DNA of 64,000 nucleotides from a virus (IMGVR_UViG_3300036770_003454:62001-126000), one strand, 5' to 3'. Positions 6,287-12,840 are shown, counted from the stretch's first letter. Made by a program: numbers and translations. Notes: generated from the letters alone by a model not told the origin.

Positions 6287-6313
6287 CTACATCTCCTTTG
6301 TTCATTATGCCTT

Positions 6314-6342
6314 ACTATAGCATACCTTTCAGGAGATGTCAA
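6314..6342 (-). promoter_or_regulatory. Sigma70-type promoter
   Basis: TTGACA, 17 bases, TATAGT with TGC preceding the -10, upstream of the ATG at 6286. Near-consensus. Confidence 0.85.
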
Positions 6343-6354
6343 GTACATATGTTG

Positions 6355-6492
6355 TTAGTAAAACTCAACCTTGCGTCCAGTTTTCTTTTCACATTCTTTA
6401 ATTAGTTTCAGAACTTCACTTTTACTCGTTGTTACAAAAAAATATGCGGAAAACCAAACAAGCAATATTACCGCACTGAAAAATTCAAACAT
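6355..6492 (-). CDS. Small membrane protein, 45 aa
   Basis: The ATG at 6490-6492 follows GGAGATAAAG. The peptide starts MFEFFSAVILLVWFSAYFF, one hydrophobic transmembrane segment, followed by a charged tail (SKSEVLKLIKECEKK). It sits alone between a terminator and the promoter of the next gene. Function unknown; the size fits small phage inner-membrane effectors. Confidence 0.6.
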   Translation of the reverse strand: MFEFFSAVILLVWFSAYFFVTTSKSEVLKLIKECEKKTGRKVEFY

Positions 6493-6550
6493 CTTTATCT
6501 CCTCTGTTAATAACATAAGTATTTATCAAAAAATGATGCACTGCAAAAAC

Positions 6551-6584
6551 AAAAGAGGCATGCTTTTAACGCATACCTCTTTTT
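6551..6584 (-). terminator. Rho-independent terminator
   Basis: Minus-strand AAAGAGGTATGC, seven-base loop, GCATGCCTCTTTT. It closes the 6605-7144 gene. Confidence 0.8.
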
Positions 6585-6604
6585 AGATTTTATATAAATA
6601 CTAA

Positions 6605-7144
6605 TTAAAGGTTTGTTCCAGGTTTTCCTTTACCCAATTTAAATACTCGAATGCAGTCAGACATAATAGCAATCAAGTCTGTAGAACCATTCAAATTGAT
6701 TTCTGCATTTTGAATTGTCCCTGGCATTAGAATAACCATTCTAGAAAATCCCATAAAGTCTGGCAGGAATTTCTCAGCAGTTATATTTCTAATTCTAATT
6801 GTATTTTTATTCAAGAGTTCATATTGAATGTGTGAACCTGTTACTCGATTTCCAGAATAGAAATTAATCCTTGCGGTATAATTTCCAGGGGCATCAGAAA
6901 TATTCCAAGTTGCATTCATAAGAACAATATAAAGTTCTTCATCTGCCAAATCTTTGATTAAAGCAAACTGCGATCCATCATTATAGTTTCTTTCACCACG
7001 ACAAACCGGATGCAATTCGTTTCTTTGCGGATATCCGACAACTTCCCAACCTTTATTTTGGGTTGAAAAAAACGCAGATTGTGCTAGTGCTACTGTAGAA
7101 AACAAACAGACGGTTGTGGCAATTAACAATGACTTAATATTCAT
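6605..7144 (-). CDS. Exported protein, unknown
   Basis: The start MNIKSLLIATTVCL at 7144 has GGAGATAGAA upstream. A signal peptide with cleavage near ALAQS is clear (about residues 1-22). The mature part of about 155 aa contains one Cys pair candidate (C near the start, SDC near the end) and looks like a beta-rich periplasmic protein. It loosely resembles small proteobacterial periplasmic proteins, but I do not recognise a family. Confidence 0.7.
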   Translation of the reverse strand: MNIKSLLIATTVCLFSTVALAQSAFFSTQNKGWEVVGYPQRNELHPVCRGERNYNDGSQFALIKDLADEELYIVLMNATWNISDAPGNYTARINFYSGNRVTGSHIQYELLNKNTIRIRNITAEKFLPDFMGFSRMVILMPGTIQNAEINLNGSTDLIAIMSDCIRVFKLGKGKPGTNL

Positions 7145-7202
7145 TTCTATCTCCATCGTAAAAGATAATTGGTAGGGATTACGATATATTTATCATCAAT
7201 TG

Positions 7203-7382
7203 CTACATCCGTCGTTTCATTGAATCTAGTTCAACTTCTTGAATTTCAATTTTATTCTTATATGTATCATTTCCAAACATCTTGTCTACAAATTCTTCTG
7301 CTTTTTCTTTAGTAGTAAAAGCACCTTCAAAAGTTTGATAAGTTTCATAGTCTACAGTAGACATAACAACAAAGATTTTCAT
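7203..7382 (-). CDS. Small hypothetical protein
   Basis: A 59-aa protein from the ATG at 7382 (MKIFVVMSTVDYETYQ), chosen because GGAAAACAAT lies upstream. The pattern F..KE.AEEFVDKM suggests a small alpha/beta fold like the phage proteins that display sequence-tag-like WxG..F..KE.A motifs. Function unknown. Confidence 0.6.
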   Translation of the reverse strand: MKIFVVMSTVDYETYQTFEGAFTTKEKAEEFVDKMFGNDTYKNKIEIQEVELDSMKRRM

Positions 7383-7404
7383 ATTGTTTTCCATAGAAAA
7401 AGAG

Positions 7405-7481
7405 TGGAGAACCCTCTCGGACTTGAACCGAGAACCAACTGATTAAAAGTCAGTTGCTCTAACCGATTGAGCTAAGGGTCC
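7405..7481 (-). tRNA. tRNA-Lys(UUU)
   Basis: The 77-nt cloverleaf has acceptor GGACCCT/AGGGTTC, D-arm, anticodon loop CTTTTAA (UUU), T-arm CTCGG-TTCAAGT-CCGAG and encoded CCA. It reads AAA codons, which are abundant in this AT-rich genome. Confidence 0.95.
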
Positions 7482-7615
7482 TAAACTTTATATTCAATGG
7501 TCCAAGGGAGTGAACCATCATCATCACGATATTGTCTGTAGTACTCATTCACTGCTTGTTCATAAGAGTTACAAGATATGAACTTGTATTCACGAGTATG
7601 AGCAAGATACCACAT
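7481..7615 (-). CDS. Small hypothetical protein, 44 aa
   Basis: The start MWYLAHTREYKF at 7615 is preceded by AAGGAA. The longer reading upstream would be translation of a tRNA fragment. The stop codon shares one base with the 5' end of tRNA-Lys. The protein has the compact Y…EYKF…S..QAV..YY pattern of small phage proteins. Function unknown. Confidence 0.55.
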   Translation of the reverse strand: MWYLAHTREYKFISCNSYEQAVNEYYRQYRDDDGSLPWTIEYKV

Positions 7616-7641
7616 TTTTGATTCCTTGTCAAGTAATATTT

Positions 7642-7670
7642 TGGAAACCCGTGTGGGAATCGAACCCACT
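7642..7670 (-). pseudogene. 3' tRNA fragment (T-arm and acceptor strand)
   Basis: On the minus strand GTGGG-TTCGATT-CCCAC is followed by ACGGGTT, T and CCA, a perfect T-arm with acceptor 3' strand and CCA. No anticodon arm can be folded upstream. A matching AACCCGT lies at 7709-7715, inside the 3' end of a gene. This is a tRNA relic or tRNA-like element. Confidence 0.7.
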
Positions 7671-7674
7671 TATT

Positions 7675-7929
7675 CTACTTGTATGGCTTATTCATTTCAA
7701 AATAAACTACGGGTTGACCATTCACAGGCGCACCATAACAGATATACTTACTATCAGTTGTCAAAAGTCTACCATGCATCACATAACATTTATCATTTGC
7801 TTCTTTATAAACTTTGTAAACAATGCTATGATAAGCCTGAATAAAACCTGCTAACAACATAAGTATTAAGATACCCGTAACTAAAAAAAACATAGTAAGA
7901 AAAAAAGCATCAAGAATCTTTTCAAGCAT
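7675..7929 (-). CDS. Small membrane protein, 84 aa
   Basis: An N-terminal hydrophobic helix (residues 8-30, FFLTMFFLVTGILILMLLAG) is followed by a short soluble domain with KCYVMHGR and YICYGAPVNGQ. It probably has one transmembrane pass with a periplasmic or cytoplasmic domain. AAGGAT lies upstream of the ATG and a promoter at 7956-7984. Its last codons overlap half of the tRNA-like pairing described in the findings. Confidence 0.65.
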   Translation of the reverse strand: MLEKILDAFFLTMFFLVTGILILMLLAGFIQAYHSIVYKVYKEANDKCYVMHGRLLTTDSKYICYGAPVNGQPVVYFEMNKPYK

Positions 7930-7955
7930 ATTATATATCCTTGTTTATATTTGGT

Positions 7956-7984
7956 ATCATACTACAAAATAGATATTCTGTCAA
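7956..7984 (-). promoter_or_regulatory. Sigma70-type promoter
   Basis: TTGACA, 17 bases, TATGAT on the minus strand, between tRNA-Gln and the gene starting at 7929. Confidence 0.75.
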
Positions 7985-8027
7985 TAGGATAATTTGTAAT
8001 TAGCAATTCTGTTTTTACATTTATTTG

Positions 8028-8102
8028 TGGTAGGGAAACCAGGACTTGAACCCAGACCAGAAGGTTCAAAGCCTTCTGTGCTAACCATTACACCATTTCC
8101 CT
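8028..8102 (-). tRNA. tRNA-Gln(UUG)
   Basis: The 75-nt cloverleaf has acceptor AGGGAAA/TTTCCCT, anticodon stem GAAGG/CCTTC with loop CTTTGAA (UUG), T-loop TTCAAGT, A73 and encoded CCA. Confidence 0.95.
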
Positions 8103-8106
8103 TAAT

Positions 8107-8196
8107 TTACCAATAGAAAAGTCCTGACATGCTCATGACAATTACGAACAATAAAACGAGAGCAACAAATCGACCAAATGCTGTTTCTTTTGGCAT
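8107..8196 (-). CDS. Tiny membrane peptide, 29 aa
   Basis: An ORF from the ATG at 8196 with AGGA upstream. The peptide MPKETAFGRFVALVLLFVIV continues into MSMSGLFYW, one transmembrane segment. It lies between two tRNA genes. It is short, so the call rests on the ribosome site and hydrophobic pattern. Confidence 0.45.
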   Translation of the reverse strand: MPKETAFGRFVALVLLFVIVMSMSGLFYW

Positions 8197-8226
8197 ATTA
8201 AATAATCCTATTTTAGAGAATTGAAT

Positions 8227-8302
8227 TGGCGCACATGGAAGGACTCGAACCCACAACCTACCGGGTAGAAACCGGTGGCTCTATCCATTGAGCTACATGT
8301 GC
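8227..8302 (-). tRNA. tRNA-Arg(UCU)
   Basis: The 76-nt cloverleaf has acceptor GCACATG/CATGTGC, anticodon loop TTTCTAC (UCU), T-arm GTGGG-TTCGAGT-CC…, G73 and encoded CCA. It reads AGA codons, favoured in AT-rich genes. Confidence 0.93.
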
Positions 8303-8309
8303 TATTTGT

Positions 8310-8615
8310 TTATTCACAAACTCTTCTTGTTATAGGATCACCAAATCGGTCATATCCCACAACTTCACGAAAACACCTACGACCATATTGATCATAGATG
8401 ATCCCACCAATGATTGCAGCACCAATAGCACCAGCAACATACGGAGCAATGTTATTTCTCCGATAATGCCTGTAGGGTCTATGTGATCTATAATAATGCG
8501 AATGATGGTTCCAATAATGCCCACCATAACCATGCCTTCTATGTTGTGCTTCGGCGGGAGCAATTGATAGAAACAATGCTGCACAAGCAATGATTGGTGT
8601 GAAAAGTTTGAACAT
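8310..8615 (-). CDS. Exported His/Tyr/Gly-rich protein
   Basis: The start MFKLFTPIIACAALF at 8615 has GGAGATTTAT upstream. The signal peptide ends near APAEAQ. The mature part is rich in H, Y and R (residues 25-55), followed by a glycine-rich hydrophobic stretch (YVAGAIGAAIIGGIIYDQ) and a Cys pair (RRCF…RRVCE). This resembles small alphaproteobacterial exported proteins with a Gly-zipper-like segment. Role unknown. Confidence 0.65.
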   Translation of the reverse strand: MFKLFTPIIACAALFLSIAPAEAQHRRHGYGGHYWNHHSHYYRSHRPYRHYRRNNIAPYVAGAIGAAIIGGIIYDQYGRRCFREVVGYDRFGDPITRRVCE

Positions 8616-8637
8616 ATAAATCTCCGAATAAAACAAA

Positions 8638-9171
8638 TTAAAAAATAGATCTAGGGATTGAACTCAACTTTTTTCTAATAGCAGTTTCACTAACATTTAG
8701 GTATCTGGCAAGAGCAGATTTATTACCATCATATTCTTTCAACAACTCTAACAATTGTTCATCAGTCAAAAATATCTTTCGTCTATCTTGTTTTTGAGTA
8801 ACAACTGTGTATTGTTGTTTTAATTTTCTTTTTAATTCAACTTCACTTATTAATTTGCTTTCATCCAAAACAGATGGCATTTCAACTTTAACCATCCCGG
8901 CATGAACTTCCCTATGACATCGTGAACATAATAAAACACACTTTTTTAGTTCATTAATTAATGATAATAACGATTTGGGTGATGCTCTGACAGATGAAAA
9001 ACTAAACTCTTTTTCATTTGGATCAATGTGATGAAAATCCATTGCATCTTGACATCTATCATATCCACATAATTTACAACAACCTCCCATAGCTTCAACC
9101 ATTTTATGTTTGGTGCGTCTTCTCCATTTTATGACTCGTTCTGAACCTTTATTCAAAGTAAATACTCCCAA
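8638..9171 (-). CDS. HNH endonuclease
   Basis: A 177-aa protein starting at a TTG (9171), needed to include the conserved VIKWRRRTKHKMVEAMGG lead. The zinc/HNH core is CKLCGYDRCQDAMDFHHIDP, then KKCVLLCSRCHREVH. A C-terminal helix-turn-helix (NKSALARYLNVSETAIRKKL) probably binds DNA. It is a free-standing mobile nuclease beside the tRNA cluster. A T4-type late promoter sequence lies just upstream. Confidence 0.8.
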   Translation of the reverse strand: MGVFTLNKGSERVIKWRRRTKHKMVEAMGGCCKLCGYDRCQDAMDFHHIDPNEKEFSFSSVRASPKSLLSLINELKKCVLLCSRCHREVHAGMVKVEMPSVLDESKLISEVELKRKLKQQYTVVTQKQDRRKIFLTDEQLLELLKEYDGNKSALARYLNVSETAIRKKLSSIPRSIF

Positions 9172-9189
9172 TTTATCTCGAACTGAAAG

Positions 9190-9197
9190 TATTTATA
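9190..9197 (-). promoter_or_regulatory. T4-type late promoter box
   Basis: TATAAATA on the minus strand, the sequence recognised by the T4 gp55-type sigma factor that this genome encodes. It lies about 20 bases upstream of the HNH gene. Confidence 0.55.
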
Positions 9198-9212
9198 TAA
9201 CTTTGATTGTAA

Positions 9213-9290
9213 TGCTCTGGAGGTAGGGATCGAACCTACCGTATACTGTTTAACAGACAGTCCCGTCCACCTTGTTCGGCTCTCCAGAGC
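9213..9290 (-). tRNA. tRNA-Asn(GUU) with an extended acceptor stem
   Basis: The cloverleaf has acceptor GCTCTGG/CCAGAGC, anticodon loop CTGTTAA (GUU), T-arm GTAGG-TTCGATC-CCTAC and A73. CCA is not encoded, unlike most neighbours. The flanks continue the acceptor pairing for 11 more base pairs, giving an 18-bp stem in the precursor. Confidence 0.92.
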
Positions 9291-9301
9291 ATTACAATCA
9301 A

Positions 9302-9331
9302 GTAAAAGCTCTACCATTGAGCTACACTAGA
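9302..9331 (-). pseudogene. 5' tRNA fragment (acceptor and D-arm)
   Basis: On the minus strand CTAGTGTAGCTCAATGGTAG is followed by AGC. This is a typical tRNA 5' half with D-stem GCTC/GAGC and the AATGGTA loop, but it has no following anticodon arm or T-arm. It directly adjoins the inverted repeat of tRNA-Asn, suggesting replacement of the 3' part of an older tRNA gene. Confidence 0.65.
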
Positions 9332-9345
9332 AAAGTCATCAGGGA

Positions 9346-9705
9346 CTATGCCCTGATGTAATAGGTTACACCATCAAAGTCAATGTTGGTATAATCACTC
9401 CTCAGTTCTTCAGCAGCAGCATCATAATCAATCTTAAGATGACGATAAGGCCACTGAGAACTGAACTTATTTATATCTGCTGCGATATCCCAACAATCAT
9501 CAATCAGATCTTTTACATATTCTACAAAGAAATCCTCATGAATCATTGGAATTCCATCATCCCATTCAGATGATGTTTCACCTTGACGGATTAGTTTTTC
9601 AAGACGAGTTGCCTCATCAAGAAACTCAGGATCACCAACAATCTCATTATATCGATGAACGATATCACGAGAATCAATAATGTCAAGACCGTTATGGATG
9701 TCCAT
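9346..9705 (-). CDS. Conserved phage protein of unknown function
   Basis: The start MDIHNGLDIID at 9705 follows AGGAGAAATGTT. The 119-aa protein has WDDGIPMIHEDFFVEYVKDL and DYDAAAEELRSDYTNIDFDG, then VTYYIR. This arrangement (F.EY…D.A.DI … WP…IDY.AAAEEL..DY..IDFDG..Y..R) is widespread in phages and their bacteria, from memory. It is probably an early gene: it has a near-perfect promoter at 9736-9764. Confidence 0.75.
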   Translation of the reverse strand: MDIHNGLDIIDSRDIVHRYNEIVGDPEFLDEATRLEKLIRQGETSSEWDDGIPMIHEDFFVEYVKDLIDDCWDIAADINKFSSQWPYRHLKIDYDAAAEELRSDYTNIDFDGVTYYIRA

Positions 9706-9735
9706 AACATTTCTCCTTTGTTTGATTATGCACAT

Positions 9736-9764
9736 ACTATAGCACAGGCAAATCGGGATGTCAA
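9736..9764 (-). promoter_or_regulatory. Sigma70-type promoter
   Basis: TTGACA, 17 bases, TATAGT with TGC before the -10. It serves the gene starting at 9705. Confidence 0.85.
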
Positions 9765-9782
9765 GCACATTATAGTTGCATA

Positions 9783-10103
9783 TCAATCCCACCAGAACTC
9801 AACAACATTATTGTTTAGCATACGAACTGTATCAAATCTTGCATTTTCCATTAAAGGTTGTATAACTTGCTTAATTACACCATATGCTGACATATCTTTA
9901 ATGTCAATATTTAAAGTTGCATCCCAACGATTTTCCTCAAGCAGATTATCAGTAATAATTCTAATTGTACCTTCTTTATGCAATTTAACAAAATGGTTTT
10001 TAAGTTTGGTTGCATATGATCCGTTTGCATTTGGATTAAACATCCAAAGTTCATTAAGAATCAATTCAATATCGGTATCGGCAGTAAGTGGTACAAAAGG
10101 CAT
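9783..10103 (-). CDS. Hypothetical protein, 106 aa
   Basis: The start MPFVPLTADTDIELIL at 10103 is behind GGAGAACGATA. A longer reading to 10193 runs through a terminator and is rejected. The protein looks like a small alpha/beta domain (LKNHFVKLHKEGTIRIITDNL) with a C-terminal VEFWWD. No family recognised. Confidence 0.65.
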   Translation of the reverse strand: MPFVPLTADTDIELILNELWMFNPNANGSYATKLKNHFVKLHKEGTIRIITDNLLEENRWDATLNIDIKDMSAYGVIKQVIQPLMENARFDTVRMLNNNVVEFWWD

Positions 10104-10120
10104 TATCGTTCTCCATAATA

Positions 10121-10150
10121 AAAAAAGAGATTGGTGTTTAAACACCAATC
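10121..10150 (-). terminator. Rho-independent terminator overlapping a stop codon
   Basis: The self-complementary GATTGGTGTTT / AAACACCAATC is followed by TCTTTTTTT on the minus strand. The stem includes the last codons and stop of the gene at 10138-10380. Confidence 0.85.
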
Positions 10151-10380
10151 CCCTTGACAGTATAAGAAGTGACAGAAGGAACAGTAGAATCAAGAGTATA
10201 CTTACGCTTAACTCGTCCCTTAGTATCTACATGCTCTACCAGAGCAACAGCATAACCATTCTGACGAATAGAATATACAGCATCACGAGGATTAGCAAGA
10301 CCATAACGAGCAGTAATTTGCTTTGCAGTCAGTGCTTCACCAGAGAGCAGAGCATTATAAACACGATCAACACCTGTCAT
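10138..10380 (-). CDS. Small winged-helix-like DNA-binding protein
   Basis: An 80-aa protein. Residues 6-45 read like a helix-turn-helix (VYNALLSGEALTAKQITARY, then GLANPRDAVYSIRQNGY), followed by a beta-wing (RVKRKYTL). This layout is common in small conserved phage proteins that resemble winged-helix regulators. It could regulate phage or host transcription. It is monocistronic, with its own promoter and terminator. Confidence 0.7.
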   Translation of the reverse strand: MTGVDRVYNALLSGEALTAKQITARYGLANPRDAVYSIRQNGYAVALVEHVDTKGRVKRKYTLDSTVPSVTSYTVKGIGV

Positions 10381-10422
10381 ACTATTCTCCTTTGTTTTAC
10401 ATGCTCTTCATTGAGCATCCAC

Positions 10423-10451
10423 AAAGTAGCATAGTGTTCGGGTGATGTCAA
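10423..10451 (-). promoter_or_regulatory. Probable sigma70-type promoter
   Basis: Consensus TTGACA with 17-base spacing to a weak TACTTT. The same TTGACATC start and TATGC element as sibling promoters supports it. Confidence 0.55.
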
Positions 10452-10454
10452 GCA

Positions 10455-10619
10455 CTATTTAAGTCGTATAGTGATAGTTTCTTTTTCAGAATCAACTTTA
10501 ATGTTTTCAACATTAACGGTTTTACGATTTGAATCTTGAATTATAATTTTGTATCGTGGCATATCCCACAATCCAACTTCTGCTTCACCAACTTTATCTA
10601 GCAAATCTTGAACTTTCAT
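10455..10619 (-). CDS. Small hypothetical protein, 54 aa
   Basis: An ATG at 10619 with GGAGATACA upstream gives MKVQDLLDKVGEAEVG, then KIIIQDSNRKTVNVENIKVD and ending TITIRLK. It is a compact predicted beta-rich domain. Its stop lies inside the -35 region of the next gene's promoter. Unknown function. Confidence 0.6.
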   Translation of the reverse strand: MKVQDLLDKVGEAEVGLWDMPRYKIIIQDSNRKTVNVENIKVDSEKETITIRLK

Positions 10620-10627
10620 TGTATCTC

Positions 10628-10885
10628 CTACTTATTTAATTCTTTTAATTTTCTTTCTGCTACTCTACAAGCATCTCTTAATTTACTATAATCTGAAAAC
10701 ATTGATGCAACTTGTGATTCTGAAGGCAAAGATCTCAATTCATTTGCTGCTTGAATCATTTGTTCTTTTGTATATTGTTTGAGCGCAGGACAACGATTTA
10801 AGGCAATAGTAATTCTTTCTTTAGTAACACTAGCACAACCTGTTAACATTAGTGATAAAATAGATATAGATAATAGTTTTTTCAT
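10628..10885 (-). CDS. Lipoprotein, candidate outer-membrane spanin
   Basis: An 85-aa protein with a lipoprotein signal MKKLLSISILSLMLTGCAS (lipobox LTGC, Cys17). The mature part has two further Cys (RCPAL, DACRV) and helical character. It lies directly after a membrane-anchored coiled protein and a holin-like gene. In a lysis cassette this position fits the o-spanin. The family was not confirmed. Confidence 0.6.
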   Translation of the reverse strand: MKKLLSISILSLMLTGCASVTKERITIALNRCPALKQYTKEQMIQAANELRSLPSESQVASMFSDYSKLRDACRVAERKLKELNK

Positions 10886-11119
10886 TTAAAATGTACCTTT
10901 TTCTAATTTATCTATAACTTCAGTTTTTGGTCTATCTTGAATTAATATTTGATTTTGTTCATCTTGTATTTTTTGATTTGCAACTATATTATCTGCCTGC
11001 TGTTGAACTTTACCAGAATCAACAGCAGACTTTGTTCTGAAATATTCAGTTATTCCACTTAGAAATTTAAAAAAATAGGAAACCGCAGAAACGATTGATC
11101 CTGTAATTGAAGCAAACAT
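10886..11119 (-). CDS. Candidate inner-membrane spanin
   Basis: A 77-aa protein with N-terminal hydrophobic helix (ITGSIVSAVSYFFKFLSG) and a polar, helix-forming tail (KVQQQADNIVANQKIQDEQN … DRPKTEVIDKLEKGTF). The topology is that of an i-spanin. It abuts the lipoprotein gene downstream and shares one base with the holin-like gene upstream. Confidence 0.6.
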   Translation of the reverse strand: MFASITGSIVSAVSYFFKFLSGITEYFRTKSAVDSGKVQQQADNIVANQKIQDEQNQILIQDRPKTEVIDKLEKGTF

Positions 11120-11352
11120 TATTTTTGCTCTGTATTATTCTCAACAACTTTTTGTTCTGGTTTATTAACTACTACTTGAATAGCACCAGGAGTTGTTGTA
11201 ATTGCTCTAAGAACAGCAAAAAGAATTGCTGAACCTAATGCAACAAGACCTGCTTGTGGATTGTTGAGAAATTCTACCCAATTTGTCTGTGCTAAAATAC
11301 CAAATGCTGCAACCAATGCTGCTGCTACATATGTTTTATATCCTTGTAACAT
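11119..11352 (-). CDS. Candidate holin
   Basis: A 77-aa protein with two hydrophobic segments (YVAAALVAAFGILAQ and LVALGSAILFAVLRAI) and a polar tail. Two-helix small proteins next to spanin-like genes are typically holins. A late promoter box (TATAAATA) lies 35 bases upstream, as expected for a lysis gene. Confidence 0.6.
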   Translation of the reverse strand: MLQGYKTYVAAALVAAFGILAQTNWVEFLNNPQAGLVALGSAILFAVLRAITTTPGAIQVVVNKPEQKVVENNTEQK

Positions 11353-11385
11353 TGTATTCTCCTTTGTTAAAAATGCTTGTTCATA

Positions 11386-11393
11386 TATTTATA
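11386..11393 (-). promoter_or_regulatory. T4-type late promoter box before the lysis genes
   Basis: TATAAATA on the minus strand, upstream of the candidate holin. Confidence 0.6.
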
Positions 11394-11394
11394 T

Positions 11395-11434
11395 AAAAAA
11401 ATGCCTTCCCAAAGAATCAAATCTTTGAGAAGGT
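11395..11434 (-). terminator. Rho-independent terminator
   Basis: CCTTCTCAAAGA, six-base loop, TCTTTGGGAAGG, then CATTTTTTT on the minus strand. It ends the 11417-11851 gene (overlapping its 3' end). Confidence 0.8.
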
Positions 11435-11851
11435 CAAAAAATGTGATAAATTATTTCTAGTATGTTCACAACACACATCATTATCCATTTCAGTATATTT
11501 TCTTGCTAATCGGTCGAAATGGTAATCATATAACTTATCTTTGTAATCTACTTCTGTTTTATTTTTACCTTCTGCTTCAACCATCAATTGTACAATTTTG
11601 TTATCATTTATTTTATTTAATACATTTTCATTTATGTATTCTAGCAATGATTTTTGCACAATCACAAATATTTTATACAAATCAGGAATGTATAAAGATA
11701 CTTGTTTAGATGTTGATTGATTAATCTTGAATGTAAATTCATATTTCTCAATCAAATCATCATTAGATGATAGTTTTTCGGCAAATACTTCTACTGTATT
11801 ACCATTTACCATTTCTGACAAATAGTAATCAATGTTTTTATTACTTTTCAT
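11417..11851 (-). CDS. Hypothetical protein, 144 aa
   Basis: A soluble protein starting MKSNKNIDYYLSEMVNG. The second half has DYHFDRLARKYTEMDNDVCC and ends in SHFLTFSKI. No known domain recognised. It is isolated between the tRNA-Gly/Glu pair and the lysis genes. Confidence 0.6.
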   Translation of the reverse strand: MKSNKNIDYYLSEMVNGNTVEVFAEKLSSNDDLIEKYEFTFKINQSTSKQVSLYIPDLYKIFVIVQKSLLEYINENVLNKINDNKIVQLMVEAEGKNKTEVDYKDKLYDYHFDRLARKYTEMDNDVCCEHTRNNLSHFLTFSKI

Positions 11852-11946
11852 TATTGGTCCTCTGTTAATGCTGGTGTTGCCGAGGTTCCATCAACAACAC
11901 CGAATGCTCCTTGTACTCATGGTACACGAGACTATACTTATTTAGT
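11852..11946. other. Short intergenic segment, no gene seen
   Basis: About 95 bases between tRNA-Gly and the 11851 start. On the minus strand it holds a TATAGT box and a purine-rich ribosome-like AAGGAG, but no credible ORF longer than 11 codons. Confidence 0.4.
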
Positions 11947-12020
11947 TGGAGCAGAGTATGAGAATCGAACTCATTTAGCCAGATTGGAAGTCTGGGACAC
12001 AACCAATATGCCAACTCTGC
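11947..12020 (-). tRNA. tRNA-Gly(UCC)
   Basis: A 74-nt cloverleaf with acceptor GCAGAGT/ACTCTGC, anticodon stem CCAGA/TCTGG with loop CTTCCAA (UCC), T-arm ATGAG-TTCGATT-CTCAT and encoded CCA. Confidence 0.95.
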
Positions 12021-12025
12021 TTATT

Positions 12026-12100
12026 TGGCGCTCCATGAGAGAATCGAACTCTCGCTACCGGATTGAAAGCCCAGTGTTCTGACCACTAAACTAATGGAGC
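12026..12100 (-). tRNA. tRNA-Glu(UUC)
   Basis: A 75-nt cloverleaf with acceptor GCTCCAT/ATGGAGC, loop CTTTCAA (UUC), T-arm GAGAG-TTCGATT-CTCTC, G73 and encoded CCA. It is cotranscribed with tRNA-Gly, five bases apart. Confidence 0.95.
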
Positions 12101-12109
12101 AATTCATTA

Positions 12110-12138
12110 TATATATCAACCCTTCTAATTCTTGTCAA
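12110..12138 (-). promoter_or_regulatory. Sigma70-type promoter for the tRNA-Glu/Gly pair
   Basis: TTGACA, 17 bases, TATATA, with the -10 about 10 bases upstream of tRNA-Glu. The -35 overlaps the last codons of the BI-1 family gene. Confidence 0.75.
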
Positions 12139-12830
12139 TCACTATTTTTCTCACCAAGCAATTGTAACAAACTAATAAAGATATTAATAAAGTTAATATA
12201 CAAACTCAGAGCACCAACAACACCTAACTTCTCTCTTTCCTCACCATATGTTGTATAATATGTATCCTTCAATTGCTGAGTATCAAATGCTACAAGCAAA
12301 GTAAATACAATAACAGAAATGCAACTAATTGCAAATGCTAGTGCTGAACTTTGTAGAAATAGATTTACAATACCTGCAAGAATGATACCAATAACACCCA
12401 TCATAAGAAATGACCCCAATGATGTCAAATCCTTTTTGGTTGTATAACCATATACTGACATTGTAAGAAAAGTTGCTGATGTAATAAAGAATACCTGAAA
12501 GATACTACCAAGTTGATAAATCATAAAGATAGATGATAAACTAACCCCCATAGCAGCAGCAAAAACATAAAAGAAAACTCGTGCTGCTGCCGCAGAGATT
12601 CTTTCAATGAGAAACATAAATCCTAGTGATAGAACAAGAGGTGCAAAGATTACTGCATATGCTAATGGTGGAGTCTTCCAAATTGTTGCCATAAGAGCAG
12701 GATTTGTAGACATCCAGTATGCAATACCACCACTGAAAATAAGACCCATTGTCATATTGTTGTAAATACTAACAAAGTAATTGCGTAGTCCGACATCTTG
12801 AACACCAGTATTGATTGGTACACTAACCAT
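12135..12830 (-). CDS. Bax inhibitor-1 (BI-1/YccA) family membrane protein
   Basis: The start MVSVPINTGVQDVGL at 12830 is behind AAGGAGATAAAA. The 231-aa protein has seven hydrophobic segments and the family signatures YNNMTMGLIFSGG near the first helix and FDTQQLKDTYY near the last. C-terminal GALSLYINFINIFISLLQLL is typical of BI-1/YbhL proteins. These are bacterial inner-membrane calcium-leak or stress-modulating proteins. A phage copy may alter host membrane physiology. Confidence 0.88.
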   Translation of the reverse strand: MVSVPINTGVQDVGLRNYFVSIYNNMTMGLIFSGGIAYWMSTNPALMATIWKTPPLAYAVIFAPLVLSLGFMFLIERISAAAARVFFYVFAAAMGVSLSSIFMIYQLGSIFQVFFITSATFLTMSVYGYTTKKDLTSLGSFLMMGVIGIILAGIVNLFLQSSALAFAISCISVIVFTLLVAFDTQQLKDTYYTTYGEEREKLGVVGALSLYINFINIFISLLQLLGEKNSD

Positions 12831-12840
12831 TTTTATCTCC

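Noticed and set aside
9302-9331. Joining the 5' tRNA half with the 3' half at 7642 as a split tRNA
   Set aside because: The acceptor strands (about TCTAGTG versus ACGGGTT) are not complementary, so the two halves come from different tRNAs.
9655-10434. 259-codon plus-strand ORF
   Set aside because: It is antisense to two good minus-strand genes with strong ribosome sites, crosses a promoter and a terminator, and has no plus-strand ribosome site.
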